58,574 nucleotides of DNA from Enterobacter mori LMG 25706. GTDB taxonomy: Bacteria; Pseudomonadota; Gammaproteobacteria; Enterobacterales; Enterobacteriaceae. Within the stretch, counting starts at the first letter, position 1; each line of letters opens with the position of its first letter. The translations under genes and the position numbers were made by a program. The DNA lies in NCBI RefSeq assembly GCF_000211415.1, contig NZ_GL890776.1, forward strand, positions 478,223-536,796, in the 5' to 3' direction. Below are positions 8,998-19,138 of this stretch, one piece after another. The notes under the pieces were generated by a model. It searched no databases and was not told the origin of the DNA. It worked only from the letters and a program-made list of their open reading frames with translations.

Positions 8998-10215
8998 ATG
9001 AAAAAAAACAATCTATACAGAGAGGTGGTGGTCGTCGCAGATGACTTTACCGGCGCAAACGATGCGGGCGTCAGCCTGGCGCTTCGCGGGAAAAAGGTCT
9101 GCGTGGCGTTCCAGACAGTTTCTACTGAACCCACTGATGCGCTGGTTATCAATACCGAATCACGGGCGCTGGGGGCATCAGAGGCGGCTGAAAAAATTGC
9201 GCGGCTCGGGGTGGATGTCGTGAACGCGCGGTGGCTGATTAAAAAGGTTGATTCCACGCTGCGCGGGAACGTGGGCGCTGAAACCGCAGCCCTTCAGGCA
9301 CTGAGCGGTAAACGGCAGATCGTCATTGCGCCAGCGTATCCCGCAGCCGGGCGCATTACGCGGCACGGCCAGTGTCTGGTTAACGGTATCCCGGTAAATG
9401 AAACCGAATTTGCCAGCGACCCGAAAACGCCGGTGCCTTCTGCTGACATTGTTGATCTCTTCTTCGGACTGGCGGGCAAATCCGTGACCGTACACGACCT
9501 GGAAACTGCGCTGGCGCAAGGGGATGGCGTGCTGATTGTGGATGCAGAGACGGAGGGTGAGCTGGATGCCGTTATTGCCGCCGCGCTGACCTGCGAGCAG
9601 ACGCCGCTGCTGGTGGGATCGGCCGGGTTGTGCGATGCGCTGGCGCGCCATCTTGCGCCGGTCCGGCGCAAACAGCTGCTGGCCGTCGTTGGCTCGATGA
9701 GTGAAATCGCGCAGCGTCAGATTGCGTTTGCGCTTAACGCACCTGGCGTGTCGCGGGTGTTCATTGATGTTAACGACATGCTTAACGGCACAACGGCAGA
9801 CGCATTCATCCGAATAATTCAGGCGCTTCAGGCGGGTCATCACTGCATTGTGCAGACCTGTTCGGATCGGGAGTCCCGACATCGCGTTGAGGATATTTGC
9901 AGCCAACATCGAATGACCCGCGCGGCGCTGGGTGAAAAGATTTGTACTTATCTGGGAACGCTGACCCGCGAAGTGCTGGAAAAGCAGGCACCGGATGCGC
10001 TGTACGTTTCAGGTGGCGATGTGGCGATGGCCGTTGCCAGCGCGCTTGAGGCACAAGGTTTTGAGATTACGGGACGTATTGCACATTGCGTACCTTACGG
10101 CAGATTTATGGGTTGTGCCTGGCATCGGCCGGTGATGACCAAAGCAGGGGGCTTCGGAAAGGAAGAGACGCTGCGTGAGGTTTTGCATTTTATCGAGGAG
10201 AGAATGAGTGACTAA
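8998..10215 (+). CDS. dtnK: Four-carbon acid sugar kinase (DtnK/OtnK family)
   Basis: A 405-residue kinase of the DUF1537 family. Characterised members phosphorylate D-threonate (DtnK) or D-erythronate and 3-oxo-tetronates (OtnK) at C4. The N-terminal domain begins with VVVADDFTGANDAGV, the family hallmark; the C-terminal half contains YVSGGDVAMAVA and a late KAGGFG motif for nucleotide binding. The ATG at 8998 is preferred because GGAG lies five bases upstream; two in-frame ATGs 21 and 42 bases earlier have poor sites. It overlaps the PdxA2 gene by eight bases, the usual pairing in D-threonate catabolism, so the name is inferred from this partnership. Confidence 0.82.
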   Translation: MKKNNLYREVVVVADDFTGANDAGVSLALRGKKVCVAFQTVSTEPTDALVINTESRALGASEAAEKIARLGVDVVNARWLIKKVDSTLRGNVGAETAALQALSGKRQIVIAPAYPAAGRITRHGQCLVNGIPVNETEFASDPKTPVPSADIVDLFFGLAGKSVTVHDLETALAQGDGVLIVDAETEGELDAVIAAALTCEQTPLLVGSAGLCDALARHLAPVRRKQLLAVVGSMSEIAQRQIAFALNAPGVSRVFIDVNDMLNGTTADAFIRIIQALQAGHHCIVQTCSDRESRHRVEDICSQHRMTRAALGEKICTYLGTLTREVLEKQAPDALYVSGGDVAMAVASALEAQGFEITGRIAHCVPYGRFMGCAWHRPVMTKAGGFGKEETLREVLHFIEERMSD

Positions 10216-11194
10216 TATTATTGCTGTAACCATGGGTGACCCGGCGGGTATTGGCCCGGAAATTATCATCAAATCCCTTACTGACGGCGAGTTATCGGGT
10301 TCACCTGTTGTCGTGGTGGGCTGCGCCCGTACGCTACAGCGGGTGCTTAAGCAAGGGATCACCGCGCAAGCCGATATGCGTGTGATTGAGAAAGTCAGCG
10401 ATGCGCAGTTCGCGCCAGGTGTGATTAACGTGCTGGACGAACCGCTGGCGGATCCTGATGGGTTAAAGCCGGGGGTTGTTCAGGCTCAGGCCGGGGATCT
10501 GGCTTATCGCTGTGTGAAGCGAGCCACCGAACTGGCGATGGCGGGTGAGGTAAAGGCAATTGCAACGGCGCCACTCAATAAAGAGGCTCTGCATCTGGCC
10601 GGACATCACTATCCGGGCCACACGGAACTGCTGGCACATCTGACCGACAGCAGAGATTACGCCATGGTGTTGTATACCGATCAACTCAAGGTGATTCACA
10701 TCACCACCCACATCGCGCTGCGCAAATTCCTTGATACGCTCAGTCAGGATCGGGTAAAAACCGTGATCGGTATTGCCGATACCTTCCTGAAGCGTGTGGG
10801 AATCGATCATCCGCGCATTGCAGTTGCAGGTGTGAACCCGCATGCGGGTGAGAACGGCCTGTTTGGTGATGAAGAGATCAAGATTGTCGGCCCCGCCGTC
10901 GAGGCGATGAAAGCGCAGGGGCTAAACGTCACAGGACCCTGTCCGCCGGATCCGGTATTTATGCAATGCCACGAAGGAATGTATGACATGGTCGTTGCGA
11001 TGTATCACGATCAGGGGCATATTCCGTTAAAATTACTCGGCTTCTATGACGGGGTGAATATCACCGCCGGGTTGCCGTTTATCCGTACCTCTGCAGACCA
11101 CGGCACCGCGTTCGATATTGCGTGGACCGGCAAAGCGAAGTCTGAGAGCATGACGGTGTCTATACAGTTGGCTATGCAAATTACACGGGAATGA
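10208..11194 (+). CDS. pdxA2: PdxA2-type 4-phospho-D-threonate 3-dehydrogenase
   Basis: A 328-residue NAD-dependent dehydrogenase of the PdxA family. The start [19 protein letters not shown], the metal-binding histidines in [11 protein letters not shown] and MYHDQGHIP, and the late [16 protein letters not shown] motif are all family hallmarks. PdxA2 oxidises 4-phospho-D-threonate, and decarboxylation then gives dihydroxyacetone phosphate. The housekeeping PdxA of vitamin B6 synthesis normally sits with ksgA and surA, whereas this copy directly follows a DtnK-like kinase. Translation starts at a GTG (10208) overlapping the kinase end by eight bases, so the two should be translated together. 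Confidence 0.88.
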   Translation: MTNIIAVTMGDPAGIGPEIIIKSLTDGELSGSPVVVVGCARTLQRVLKQGITAQADMRVIEKVSDAQFAPGVINVLDEPLADPDGLKPGVVQAQAGDLAYRCVKRATELAMAGEVKAIATAPLNKEALHLAGHHYPGHTELLAHLTDSRDYAMVLYTDQLKVIHITTHIALRKFLDTLSQDRVKTVIGIADTFLKRVGIDHPRIAVAGVNPHAGENGLFGDEEIKIVGPAVEAMKAQGLNVTGPCPPDPVFMQCHEGMYDMVVAMYHDQGHIPLKLLGFYDGVNITAGLPFIRTSADHGTAFDIAWTGKAKSESMTVSIQLAMQITRE

Positions 11195-11195
11195 T

Positions 11196-11957
11196 ATGAA
11201 GGGATATAACCGGTTAGAGCAGATAATGGATTACCTGAAAGGGCATAATCTGGTGACGGTGGATCAGCTGGTGGCAATCACGGATGCCTCACCGGCGACC
11301 ATCCGCCGCGACCTGATTAAGCTCGACCAGGAGGGCGTCATTAGCCGTACCCACGGCGGCGTTACCCTTAACCGGTTTATTCCTTCCCAGCCCACGACGC
11401 ACGAAAAAATGCAGAGGAGTCTGGCGGAGAAACATGCTATTGCCAGTGTGGCGGCCAGCTTTGTTAAGGCGGGAGATGCCGTCGTGCTGGATGCGGGCAC
11501 CACGATGATTGAACTCGCGCGTCAACTGACGCCCCTGCCGCTGCGCGTCATTACCAGCGACCTGCATATTGCGCTGTTTCTCTCGGAATTTAGGCAAATC
11601 GAAGTGACGATTATTGGTGGACGTATCGACGATTCGAGCCAGTCGTGCATCGGTGAACACGGGCGTCGCTTGCTGCAAAACGTATGGCCGGACGTGGCTT
11701 TCGTCAGCTGTAACGGCTGGGATATGACCCGAGGGATCACCTCGCCAACGGAAGAGAAGGCGGCATTAAAACGCGATTTGATCGCCAACGCTAAGCGCCG
11801 CGTACTGCTGGCAGACAGTTCAAAGTACGGCGCCTGGTCACTGTTTAACGTGGCACATCTGCATACTCTGACGGATATCGTCACGGACAGCAGGCTGGAT
11901 GAGACGACACAGGCCGAGCTGAGGGCGCTTGATGTCCAACTGACGCTGGCCTCATGA
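11196..11957 (+). CDS. DeoR/GlpR-family transcriptional regulator
   Basis: A 253-residue regulator. Residues 1-57 form the DeoR winged helix ([10 protein letters not shown], then [11 protein letters not shown] and SRTHGGV). The C-terminal sugar-phosphate sensor domain follows, with the DAGTT motif (about 95) and a later LLADSSKYG stretch. It follows pdxA2 by one base and is the third gene of the kinase operon. It probably responds to a phosphorylated pathway intermediate and represses both divergent operons through the repeated 11-mer in the 8825-8997 gap. That target assignment is inference. Confidence 0.88.
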   Translation: MKGYNRLEQIMDYLKGHNLVTVDQLVAITDASPATIRRDLIKLDQEGVISRTHGGVTLNRFIPSQPTTHEKMQRSLAEKHAIASVAASFVKAGDAVVLDAGTTMIELARQLTPLPLRVITSDLHIALFLSEFRQIEVTIIGGRIDDSSQSCIGEHGRRLLQNVWPDVAFVSCNGWDMTRGITSPTEEKAALKRDLIANAKRRVLLADSSKYGAWSLFNVAHLHTLTDIVTDSRLDETTQAELRALDVQLTLAS

Positions 11958-12028
11958 CATAAGTTAATACTATGTAGCCCCCTGGCAGGTCTGCGCTATG
12001 TTAAAAGAAAAATAGCAAGGAGCCTGCC

Positions 12029-12511
12029 ATGTATTCCATCACCTCTGAGTCTGCCCGTCATCCCGACATCCTTAATCTGATCGCGGCCCTTGACCGCTAT
12101 CAGAGCGAACTTTACCCCGCCGAAAGCAACCACCTGCTCGATTTGGCTAATCTGCCGGACGCGTCGCTCATTTTAATGATTATTCGCGACCAACAGCTCA
12201 ATGCCGTAGGGTGTGGCGCCGTGGTGCTGAACGGTGACGGGACGGGAGAGATGAAGCGGGTGTATATCGACCCGACGCATCGGGGACAACATCTTGGGGA
12301 AAAGCTGCTGGCCGCCCTTGAAGATGAAGCCCTGAGCCGGGAATGCCATACCGTCCGGCTTGAGACGGGGATCAAACAGCATGCCGCTATCCGCCTGTAT
12401 CAGCAGTGCGGATACGAACTGCGTCCGGCGTTTGCCCCGTACGTCGAAGACCCGCTGAGCCTGTTTATGGAGAAGGCGCTGGTGGTTGACGTTCGTTTAG
12501 CAGCGCTATAA
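12029..12511 (+). CDS. GNAT-family N-acetyltransferase
   Basis: A 160-residue acetyltransferase with the acetyl-CoA pyrophosphate loop [10 protein letters not shown] (about residues 89-98) after the MKRVYIDP strand. A following LYQQCGYE motif completes the fold. The acceptor is unknown; small proteins of this kind acetylate amines, peptides or antibiotics. The AAGGAG ribosome binding site is followed by CCTGCC and the ATG. The CCTGCCA here can pair with TGGCAGG at 11983-11989, so the start could be partly masked by a seven-base stem. Its 3' end overlaps the convergent LysR gene by 47 bases. Confidence 0.83.
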   Translation: MYSITSESARHPDILNLIAALDRYQSELYPAESNHLLDLANLPDASLILMIIRDQQLNAVGCGAVVLNGDGTGEMKRVYIDPTHRGQHLGEKLLAALEDEALSRECHTVRLETGIKQHAAIRLYQQCGYELRPAFAPYVEDPLSLFMEKALVVDVRLAAL

Positions 12512-13343
12512 AGGCTTCAAGCTGACGGGTCATTGCCCCGCGTCGCCACACCAGCCAGGTGGTGAGCCAGCGCCAGTTTTCCACCAGCGGCCACGCTGCA
12601 ACCTGATGGTGCCCCGGCATGCTCTCCAGCATGGATCGGGGCATTAATGCGATGCCGGCCCCGGCAATCACGCAGGCGAGCATGCCGTGATACGACTCCA
12701 TCTCATGAATACGCCCCGGCGTAGCTCTGTCGGCGTGAAACCAGCTTTCCAGATGTCGGCGATAGGAGCAGTTCGCGCGAAAAGCGTAAACATCGCTGCC
12801 GCTGACCTGGGTGGCTTTTGAGACTTCAGCATGCCCGGCGGGCGTCACCAGCATCATCTCTTCCCGATAAACCGGCATCCCTTCCAGCTCCGGATGGGAT
12901 AGCGGCCCGTCGACAAATGCGGCGCTCAGGGTACCTTCCAGTACCCCATCAATCATCGTCCCGGATGGCCCGGTGGACAGTGCAAACTGAATGCGCGGAT
13001 AGCGCTGGTTAAACTGCGCCAGGCTCTCCGGGATGCGCACGGCGGCGGTGCTCTCCAGCGCGCCGAGGGCAAACAGCCCCTGCGGTTCGTCCCCGGCCAC
13101 GACCATCCGCGCCTCGTCTACCAGCGCCAGGATCTGCCTGCTGTAGCGCAGAAAATTATGCCCGGCTGGCGATAAGCGCAAACGCTGGTTCTCGCGGATA
13201 AACAGCTCCACGCCGAGATCCGCTTCAAGCTGGCGGATGCGGGTGGTCAGGTTCGACGGCACGCGATGCACCTTCTGCGCCGCCTGGGTGATGCTGCCGG
13301 TTAGCGCGACGGCGTTAAACATTTCAAGCTGAGTTAAGTCCAT
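12465..13343 (-). CDS. ptrR: LysR-family regulator PtrR (YneJ)
   Basis: A 292-residue LysR regulator. Residues 1-60 form the winged helix ([17 protein letters not shown] with [21 protein letters not shown]). The remainder is the ligand-binding domain. It is divergent from sad, exactly as yneJ (ptrR) is in E. coli, where PtrR regulates sad and affects putrescine and GABA use. The 99-base gap to sad should hold its operator. I identify it by this synteny and by domain layout. The C-terminal end overlaps a convergent GNAT gene. Confidence 0.88.
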   Translation of the reverse strand: MDLTQLEMFNAVALTGSITQAAQKVHRVPSNLTTRIRQLEADLGVELFIRENQRLRLSPAGHNFLRYSRQILALVDEARMVVAGDEPQGLFALGALESTAAVRIPESLAQFNQRYPRIQFALSTGPSGTMIDGVLEGTLSAAFVDGPLSHPELEGMPVYREEMMLVTPAGHAEVSKATQVSGSDVYAFRANCSYRRHLESWFHADRATPGRIHEMESYHGMLACVIAGAGIALMPRSMLESMPGHHQVAAWPLVENWRWLTTWLVWRRGAMTRQLEAFIALLNERQPPAPSP

Positions 13344-13442
13344 AGCGTTCTCGATTCGTGAATAAGGTGGTCAGTATTATTCATTTTTAAGAAATAGCAG
13401 AGTGGGCCACAATGAATCAACTGTTATTGCGAGGAGAACATC

Positions 13443-14831
13443 ATGACCCTTTCATCTGCTACTCATGCACGCTCTGTTAACCCGGCGACGGGCGAAACCC
13501 TGGCCACGTATCCCTGGGCGACAGCCGACGATGTAGAACGCGCCATTTCCCAGGCCGATACGGGCTTTCGCCAGTGGCGTCGCGAAAGCGTTTCCCATCG
13601 CGCGCAGAAGCTGCGCGATCTGGGCGCGGCTTTGCGTAACCGGGGTGAAGAGATGGCGCGGATGATGTCCCGCGAAATGGGTAAACCCATTCTGCAGGCG
13701 CGCGGCGAGGTGGCTAAATCTGCCAGCCTGTGCGACTGGTATGCCGAACATGGCCCGGCAATGCTGAATGCTGAACCCACGCTGGTCGAGGATCACAACG
13801 CTGTCATCGAGTACCGTCCGCTGGGACCGATTCTGGCGGTAATGCCGTGGAACTTCCCGCTCTGGCAGGTGCTGCGCGGCGCGGTTCCCATTCTGCTGGC
13901 GGGGAACAGCTACCTGCTGAAGCACGCCCCGAACGTGCTCGGCTCCGCGGATCTGATTGCGCAGATTTTTGCCGATGCCGGTTTTCCTCAGGGCGTATTT
14001 GGCTGGGTAAACGCCACCAACGACGGCGTCAGCCAGGCCATTAACGACCGCCGTATCGCTGCGATTACCGTCACTGGCAGCGTGCGTGCCGGGGCGGCAA
14101 TTGGCGCTCAGGCGGGCGCGGCGCTTAAAAAATGCGTGCTGGAGCTGGGCGGTTCCGACCCCTTTATCGTCCTGAACGATGCCGATCTGGATCTGGCGGT
14201 GAAAGCCGCAGTGGCGGGGCGTTATCAAAATACCGGACAGGTTTGCGCGGCGGCGAAGCGTTTTATCGTGGAACAGGGGGTGGCTGATGCCTTTACCCAA
14301 CGCTTTGTCGACGCGGTTGCGGCGCTGAAGATGGGCTCGCCGGAGACGGAAGAGAACTATCTTGGCCCGATGGCGCGCTTCGATCTGCGTGATGAACTGG
14401 ATCAGCAGGTGCAGGCCACCCTGGCAGAAGGGGCGACCCTTCTGCTGGGCGGAGAGAAACTGGCTGGTGAGGGTAACTACTATGCGCCAACCGTGCTCGG
14501 CAACGTCAACCCGAACATGACCGCGTTCCGCCAGGAGCTGTTTGGCCCGGTGGCGGCGATTACGATCGCCAGGGATGCGGAGCATGCTTTAGCGCTGGCT
14601 AACGACAGTGACTTTGGTCTGTCTGCCACGGTCTTTACCGCAAACGACGCGCTGGCGGAGACATTCTCTCGCGAGCTGGAGTGCGGCGGGGTGTTTATCA
14701 ATGGCTACAGCGCCAGCGATGCCCGCGTGGCTTTTGGCGGCGTGAAGAAGAGCGGCTTCGGTCGTGAGCTTTCACATTTCGGTTTGCATGAGTTCTGTAA
14801 CGTGCAGACGGTCTGGAAGGATCGCGTGTAA
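13443..14831 (+). CDS. sad: Succinate-semialdehyde dehydrogenase Sad (YneI)
   Basis: A 462-residue NAD(P)-dependent aldehyde dehydrogenase. The catalytic cysteine is in [12 protein letters not shown] and the general-base glutamate in [17 protein letters not shown] is the cofactor strand. Sad oxidises succinate semialdehyde to succinate at the end of GABA and putrescine breakdown. Length and position next to yneJ match E. coli sad. The ribosome binding site is GAGGAG. In E. coli glsB follows directly, whereas here a chemoreceptor gene lies between them. A hairpin follows the stop codon. Confidence 0.92.
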   Translation: MTLSSATHARSVNPATGETLATYPWATADDVERAISQADTGFRQWRRESVSHRAQKLRDLGAALRNRGEEMARMMSREMGKPILQARGEVAKSASLCDWYAEHGPAMLNAEPTLVEDHNAVIEYRPLGPILAVMPWNFPLWQVLRGAVPILLAGNSYLLKHAPNVLGSADLIAQIFADAGFPQGVFGWVNATNDGVSQAINDRRIAAITVTGSVRAGAAIGAQAGAALKKCVLELGGSDPFIVLNDADLDLAVKAAVAGRYQNTGQVCAAAKRFIVEQGVADAFTQRFVDAVAALKMGSPETEENYLGPMARFDLRDELDQQVQATLAEGATLLLGGEKLAGEGNYYAPTVLGNVNPNMTAFRQELFGPVAAITIARDAEHALALANDSDFGLSATVFTANDALAETFSRELECGGVFINGYSASDARVAFGGVKKSGFGRELSHFGLHEFCNVQTVWKDRV

Positions 14832-14851
14832 TTTATCGCCCATCTGTGATT

Positions 14852-14874
14852 ACGGCCCTCATTACGAGGGCCGT
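14852..14874 (+). terminator. Hairpin after sad
   Basis: A perfect nine-base inverted repeat, ACGGCCCTC and GAGGGCCGT, with a five-base loop. It begins 20 bases after the sad stop codon. It lacks a long T run, so it may be an inefficient terminator or an mRNA-protecting hairpin. Confidence 0.6.
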
Positions 14875-14953
14875 TGTCATGTATCTGCAATGGTTCTGTC
14901 ATTTTCGTTTCGTAGACTCGCTCGCGTCTAACGTATTGTTACAGAAGAAAATT

Positions 14954-16543
14954 ATGAACCTAACGCAAATTTTTCGCCGTATTGCGCAGCGCGTCATCCC
15001 CCGTCAATTTGGTCTGCTGGCCGGCATTTTTTGTATTATTGGGCTTTTCTCCACACTGCAACTCTCCTCCACGCTTCTGCTCACCGCCTCTCTGAAAGAG
15101 GCCCAGCGCAACGAACAGCATAACCAGCTGGCGTATCAGCAGCAGGGCAAGCTGGATCAGGCGCGCGTTTCCCTGCTGGCCGCAAGCGATTTGCTTAACC
15201 GCTCCGGCGTCTGGTTTATGCAGGATAAGGAGACCGGCTCGGAAGGGAGCTGGCACAGTCTGATGGACGAGGCGCAAAAGGCGCTGGACGACTCTCATCA
15301 GGCATGGACGGCGTGGCTGGCACTCCATCCGGCGAAAGACGAGGCGCTGGTGAACAGCTACCAGCTTTTCTACGGTGCCATTAAAGAGCAGGCGGAAGGG
15401 CTGATTAAAACGAACGCCATTGATGCCTTTTTTGCTGTTCCCGCCCAGGCGTTTCAGACCGACTTTAATGATAACTATGCGCGTTACCAGCAGCTGAGCG
15501 AGAAACAGGCCCTGCAAGGGCGGCAGACGCTGGTGTCGCAGCTTTCAGGCCTGCAAACGCTATTCCTGTTTGCGCCCGTCGTTCTGCTGGTGATTGCCAT
15601 TCTGGTGTGGTTCGGGATGGCGAAGTGGGTTATTACGCCGCTGCGTCGGTTGATTGCACATATCAACCAGCTATCTGCGGGGGATCTGTCCGGTACACCG
15701 CCAGGTGTAGCCTGCTTCAACCGGGAGATGGGTCAGCTCAGCGGCAGTGTTAATACCCTGCAGCATGGGCTACTGCAGCTGGTATCGCAGGTCAGCCACG
15801 CCACGACCTCGATGGTCGAGAACATTGGCTCCCTGGCGCAGGGGAATCAGAAGCTGTATCAGCAGTCTGTACGTCAGGCGAAAGAGCTTGAGGATGTCAC
15901 GGCGAATATCGCCGCGCTGGAAACGCATGTTGAAGGCAATACCGGCTATGCGAAACTGGCCAGCGCCCGCGCAGATGAGGCGCGTCAGGCTGCGGCAGGC
16001 GGCGACCAGATGATGTCAACGGTGAATGCCTCCATGCAGGCGATCGTTGACCGATCCTCTGAGATGCGCGGGATCGTAGCGATGATCGACAGCGTGGCGT
16101 TCCAGACCAATATTCTTGCCCTGAACGCGGCCATTGAAGCGGCACATGCGGGCAATCAGGGACGCGGTTTCGCCGTGGTCGCCCGCGAGGTGGGGCTGCT
16201 GGCCCGCAAAAGCAGTCATTCTACGCAGACCATTCAGGCGCTGATCAATCACTCTTTGCAGGGGATTCATGATGGCTCAAAAGCGGTTAACCGGCTGGAA
16301 GATAACCTGCAGCAGGTTATCGGGCTGGTGGCGAATTTAAGCAGCCTGCTGAATGACATCTCAGACGCCACGCTGAGCCAGGGGGAGAGTATTCATCAGA
16401 TGACTCGCCAGCTTCACGCCCTGAATCAGGTATCGCGGCAGACGGATGCGCTGGTGTCTGACGCGTCGGATGCCTCTGCGCGTTTGCATCAGGAGTCCGA
16501 TAATTTGCTGGAAGCCGTCTCGCGTTTTCGTCTTCCTGCCTGA
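14954..16543 (+). CDS. Methyl-accepting chemotaxis protein
   Basis: A 529-residue chemoreceptor. A first membrane helix (about 20-42), a periplasmic four-helix-type ligand domain (about 43-200) and a second membrane helix (about 202-225) are followed by a HAMP domain. The cytoplasmic signalling hairpin tip contains [20 protein letters not shown], the most conserved receptor motif, followed by [11 protein letters not shown]. The C-terminus (SRFRLPA) has no NWETF-like CheR-binding pentapeptide, so adaptation would rely on other receptors. The ATG at 14954 is chosen because the residues before it in the open frame do not resemble a receptor start. Position between sad and glsB suggests, but does not show, an amino-acid-type ligand. 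Confidence 0.9.
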   Translation: MNLTQIFRRIAQRVIPRQFGLLAGIFCIIGLFSTLQLSSTLLLTASLKEAQRNEQHNQLAYQQQGKLDQARVSLLAASDLLNRSGVWFMQDKETGSEGSWHSLMDEAQKALDDSHQAWTAWLALHPAKDEALVNSYQLFYGAIKEQAEGLIKTNAIDAFFAVPAQAFQTDFNDNYARYQQLSEKQALQGRQTLVSQLSGLQTLFLFAPVVLLVIAILVWFGMAKWVITPLRRLIAHINQLSAGDLSGTPPGVACFNREMGQLSGSVNTLQHGLLQLVSQVSHATTSMVENIGSLAQGNQKLYQQSVRQAKELEDVTANIAALETHVEGNTGYAKLASARADEARQAAAGGDQMMSTVNASMQAIVDRSSEMRGIVAMIDSVAFQTNILALNAAIEAAHAGNQGRGFAVVAREVGLLARKSSHSTQTIQALINHSLQGIHDGSKAVNRLEDNLQQVIGLVANLSSLLNDISDATLSQGESIHQMTRQLHALNQVSRQTDALVSDASDASARLHQESDNLLEAVSRFRLPA

Positions 16544-16569
16544 CGCAATATATCAGCCTCTGTTATACT
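16540..16569 (+). promoter_or_regulatory. Candidate glsB promoter
   Basis: CTGACG at 16540-16545 and TATACT at 16564-16569 are separated by 18 bases, close to a sigma-70 promoter. They lie 37 bases before the glsB GTG and overlap the stop codon of the chemoreceptor gene. This gives glsB its own promoter. Confidence 0.5.
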
Positions 16570-16605
16570 CGCAGCCCGTTTTAGCCTGAGGGCAAGGAGC
16601 AAAGT

Positions 16606-17532
16606 GTGGCTGCGGTTATCCATAATGAGATGCTGGACGAAATTCTGGCGCAGGTCCGACCGTTAATCGGAAAGGGGAAGGTTGCCGACTATATTCCGGC
16701 GCTGGCCTCGGTCAGCGGTAATAAGCTGGGTATCGCCATATGCACGGTAGACGGACAGCGTTTCCAGGCCGGTGATGCGACCGAGCGATTCTCGATTCAG
16801 TCCATCTCAAAGGTGCTGAGCCTGGTGGCGGCAATGCGTCAGTATGAAGAAGACGAGCTCTGGCAACGTGTGGGGAAAGATCCCTCCGGCCAGCCGTTTA
16901 ACTCGCTGCTGCAGCTTGAAATGGAACAGGGTAAACCGCGTAATCCTTTTATCAATGCCGGGGCGCTGGTGGTGTGCGATATGCTGCAAAGCCGCCTCAG
17001 CGCGCCTCGTCAGCGAATGCTCGAAATCGTGCGCCAGCTTTCTGGCGTGCAGAGCATTGCCTACGATCCGGTGGTCGCGCGCTCGGAGTTTGAGCACTCG
17101 GCGCGCAATGCGGCGATAGCCTGGCTGATGAAATCCTTTGGCAATTTCCACAACGATGTGGCGACGGTTCTGCAAAACTACTTCCATTACTGTGCGCTTG
17201 AAATGAACTGTGTTGAACTGGCGCAAACGTTCCTGTTCCTTGCGCATCAGGGGCATGCACCGCATCTCGATCAGGAGGTGGTATCGCCGATGCAGGCCCG
17301 TCAGGTGAACGCCCTGATGGCAACCAGCGGGATGTACCAGAATGCCGGTGAGTTCGCCTGGCGTGTCGGCTTACCGGCAAAATCCGGCGTGGGCGGCGGG
17401 GTTGTGGCCATCGTTCCCCACGAGATGGCGATTGCCGTCTGGAGTCCGGAACTCGATGAAACGGGAAATTCACTGGCAGGTGTGGCGGTACTGGAACGAT
17501 TGACCCAACGGCTGGGGCGCTCGGTTTACTGA
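16606..17532 (+). CDS. glsB: Glutaminase 2 (GlsB, YneH)
   Basis: A 308-residue glutaminase of the serine-dependent beta-lactamase-like fold, hydrolysing glutamine to glutamate and ammonia in the cytoplasm. The nucleophile motif is [11 protein letters not shown] (Ser-x-x-Lys near residue 66), followed by INAGAL and the late GVGGGVVAI loop. Length equals E. coli GlsB. Translation begins at GTG 16606 behind AAGGAG, matching the E. coli N-terminus in register. Its TGA stop overlaps the ATG of yneG by one base, so the two are co-transcribed. Confidence 0.94.
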   Translation: MAAVIHNEMLDEILAQVRPLIGKGKVADYIPALASVSGNKLGIAICTVDGQRFQAGDATERFSIQSISKVLSLVAAMRQYEEDELWQRVGKDPSGQPFNSLLQLEMEQGKPRNPFINAGALVVCDMLQSRLSAPRQRMLEIVRQLSGVQSIAYDPVVARSEFEHSARNAAIAWLMKSFGNFHNDVATVLQNYFHYCALEMNCVELAQTFLFLAHQGHAPHLDQEVVSPMQARQVNALMATSGMYQNAGEFAWRVGLPAKSGVGGGVVAIVPHEMAIAVWSPELDETGNSLAGVAVLERLTQRLGRSVY

Positions 17533-17888
17533 TGTCGAACCTGGATCCGTTATTTGCGCGCCTGTCGCGTTCGACGTTTCGGTCGCGCTTTCGACTGGGG
17601 CCGAAAGAGCGGCAATACTGTTGGGAAAAAGGGGCTGAGACCATCGATCGCCATGCGGCGGATTTTGTTGTTCAGCGCCTTGCCCCGGCTCATCCCGCGA
17701 ATGACGGTAAGCAAACGCCAATGCGTGGACATCCGGTGTTTATTGCTCAGCACGCCACTGCCACGTGCTGTCGTGGCTGCCTGGCAAAATGGCACAGCAT
17801 TCCGCAGGATGTCGAGCTTACGGCGCAGCAGCAGCACTATATCGTCACCGTGATCCATCACTGGCTGGTCATACAAATGAATGCATGA
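17532..17888 (+). CDS. yneG: DUF4186 family protein YneG
   Basis: A 118-residue protein of the DUF4186 family. It begins LDPLFARLSRSTFRSRF and carries the conserved block KQTPMRGHPVFIAQHATATC, followed by CRGCLAKWH. The histidines and the Cys-x-x-Cys suggest a metal site. The family has no assigned reaction. It follows glsB with a one-base overlap, as in E. coli, so it may act with glutaminase, though nothing in the sequence demonstrates this. Confidence 0.88.
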   Translation: MSNLDPLFARLSRSTFRSRFRLGPKERQYCWEKGAETIDRHAADFVVQRLAPAHPANDGKQTPMRGHPVFIAQHATATCCRGCLAKWHSIPQDVELTAQQQHYIVTVIHHWLVIQMNA

Positions 17889-18029
17889 CGCAGACGTAGA
17901 ATTATCCTGTTGTTCATCCCCATGCAGGGAGAAAGCGGCCTTGATATATATGATTAAAAGATAAATTGCTTGCTAGGTATTTTTAAGCTCAATAAGATAC
18001 CGCAAGAAACATATCGGAAAAATCTTAGT

Positions 18030-19085
18030 ATGAATGCCACTGACAAACTTAGTCCCAAGCCTCGCTTACCTGGTCGTCGGTTTGTCAAACGTATGTATCT
18101 CATGCGTTTACTTGGCACATTTCTCTGTTTTATTCCTGTTCTGTCCGTATTGATTGAACACCATCGCTCGGTCTGGCTGATGATCCTGCTAGGGGCGAAT
18201 GCCTTTATTTGGCCAACGGTGGCCTGGCTGCGGGCGCGTCGTTCACCGACGCCCCTGGCGACCGAGCACCAGCACCTGGTGCTGGATGCAGGTGCAGGGG
18301 GCTTTTGGATCGCGATGATCGCGGTTAATCCGCTTACGTCAGTCGTGATTGCGACCATTTTGCTTTCAGACAGGCTTTCTGCAGGCGGTATTACGCTGCT
18401 GAAAAAGGCCGCCGCTCTGATGCTGGGCGTATTCCTGGTGACCTGGCTGACGCAGGGGATGGAGGTAGACGGGTTTGTTTCCCAGCGGACAATGTTTGCC
18501 ACCTTACCGCTGATCGCCATCTACATGCTGGCCATGAGCATGCTGACTGACAGTATTGCGCAGCGTTTACGGATAAAAAGCCGCGAGCTGGAGCGGATCG
18601 CCATGATGGATCCGCTGCTGGATATCGCCAACCGTCGTCTGCTGGAAAAACGCATCGATCATGAACTGAATAAACTTCGTCAGACGTGCCGTGAATCTAC
18701 TTTGATGTTTATTGATATCGACAACTTTAAAGAGGTAAATGACCGCTTTGGCCATAAGGTGGGCGACGCGATGCTGGCAACGGTATCGAAGATCCTGCAT
18801 CTGGCCACGCGCCCGACAGATACCCCAGCGCGTCTGGGGGGCGATGAATTTGTCATTTTGCTCCCGGATACCAGCGTGGATGAGGCCCAGATTGTGGCTA
18901 CCCGCATTATGGACGCGGCGGCAGTAATGAAGGATGTGGCGCAAGAGGCCGTGCATTGCACCCTCAGTATCGGTATCGCCTGCGCAACGCGAGACACAAG
19001 CAGCGTGGCCGACTGGCTGCAGGCCGCCGATAGTGCCCTTTACCATGCCAAGCGTGAAGGCAAGAACAGAATATTCGCACACTGA
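18030..19085 (+). CDS. MASE2-like membrane diguanylate cyclase (yneF/dgcF position)
   Basis: A 351-residue protein with an N-terminal integral membrane sensor (about residues 25-185, resembling the MASE2 domain of DgcC/AdrA) and a C-terminal GGDEF domain. The active-site loop is LGGDEF. The c-di-GMP inhibitory I-site is intact as RPTD, five residues before GGDEF. It should make c-di-GMP from two GTP. The open frame extends to a TTG at 17970, but the ATG at 18030 is the likelier start; neither has a strong ribosome binding site. It occupies the place of yneF (dgcF) between yneG and uxaB in E. coli. Confidence 0.87.
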   Translation: MNATDKLSPKPRLPGRRFVKRMYLMRLLGTFLCFIPVLSVLIEHHRSVWLMILLGANAFIWPTVAWLRARRSPTPLATEHQHLVLDAGAGGFWIAMIAVNPLTSVVIATILLSDRLSAGGITLLKKAAALMLGVFLVTWLTQGMEVDGFVSQRTMFATLPLIAIYMLAMSMLTDSIAQRLRIKSRELERIAMMDPLLDIANRRLLEKRIDHELNKLRQTCRESTLMFIDIDNFKEVNDRFGHKVGDAMLATVSKILHLATRPTDTPARLGGDEFVILLPDTSVDEAQIVATRIMDAAAVMKDVAQEAVHCTLSIGIACATRDTSSVADWLQAADSALYHAKREGKNRIFAH

Positions 19086-19138
19086 CAATGTCTCTGTTTA
19101 AGCTACGCTTTTAATAACGCAAAGCGTCAGGAGACGTT

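Noticed and set aside
10208..11194. Core pdxA of vitamin B6 synthesis
   Set aside because: It overlaps a DtnK-family kinase and lacks the ksgA/surA neighbours, which fits the PdxA2 subgroup.
13452..14585. 377-residue minus-strand open frame
   Set aside because: It is an antisense shadow of sad in G+C-rich DNA, with low-complexity Arg/His-rich content and no motif.
17970..18029. TTG-initiated N-terminal extension of the MASE2-GGDEF protein
   Set aside because: The extension lacks family similarity and a ribosome binding site; ATG 18030 is preferred.
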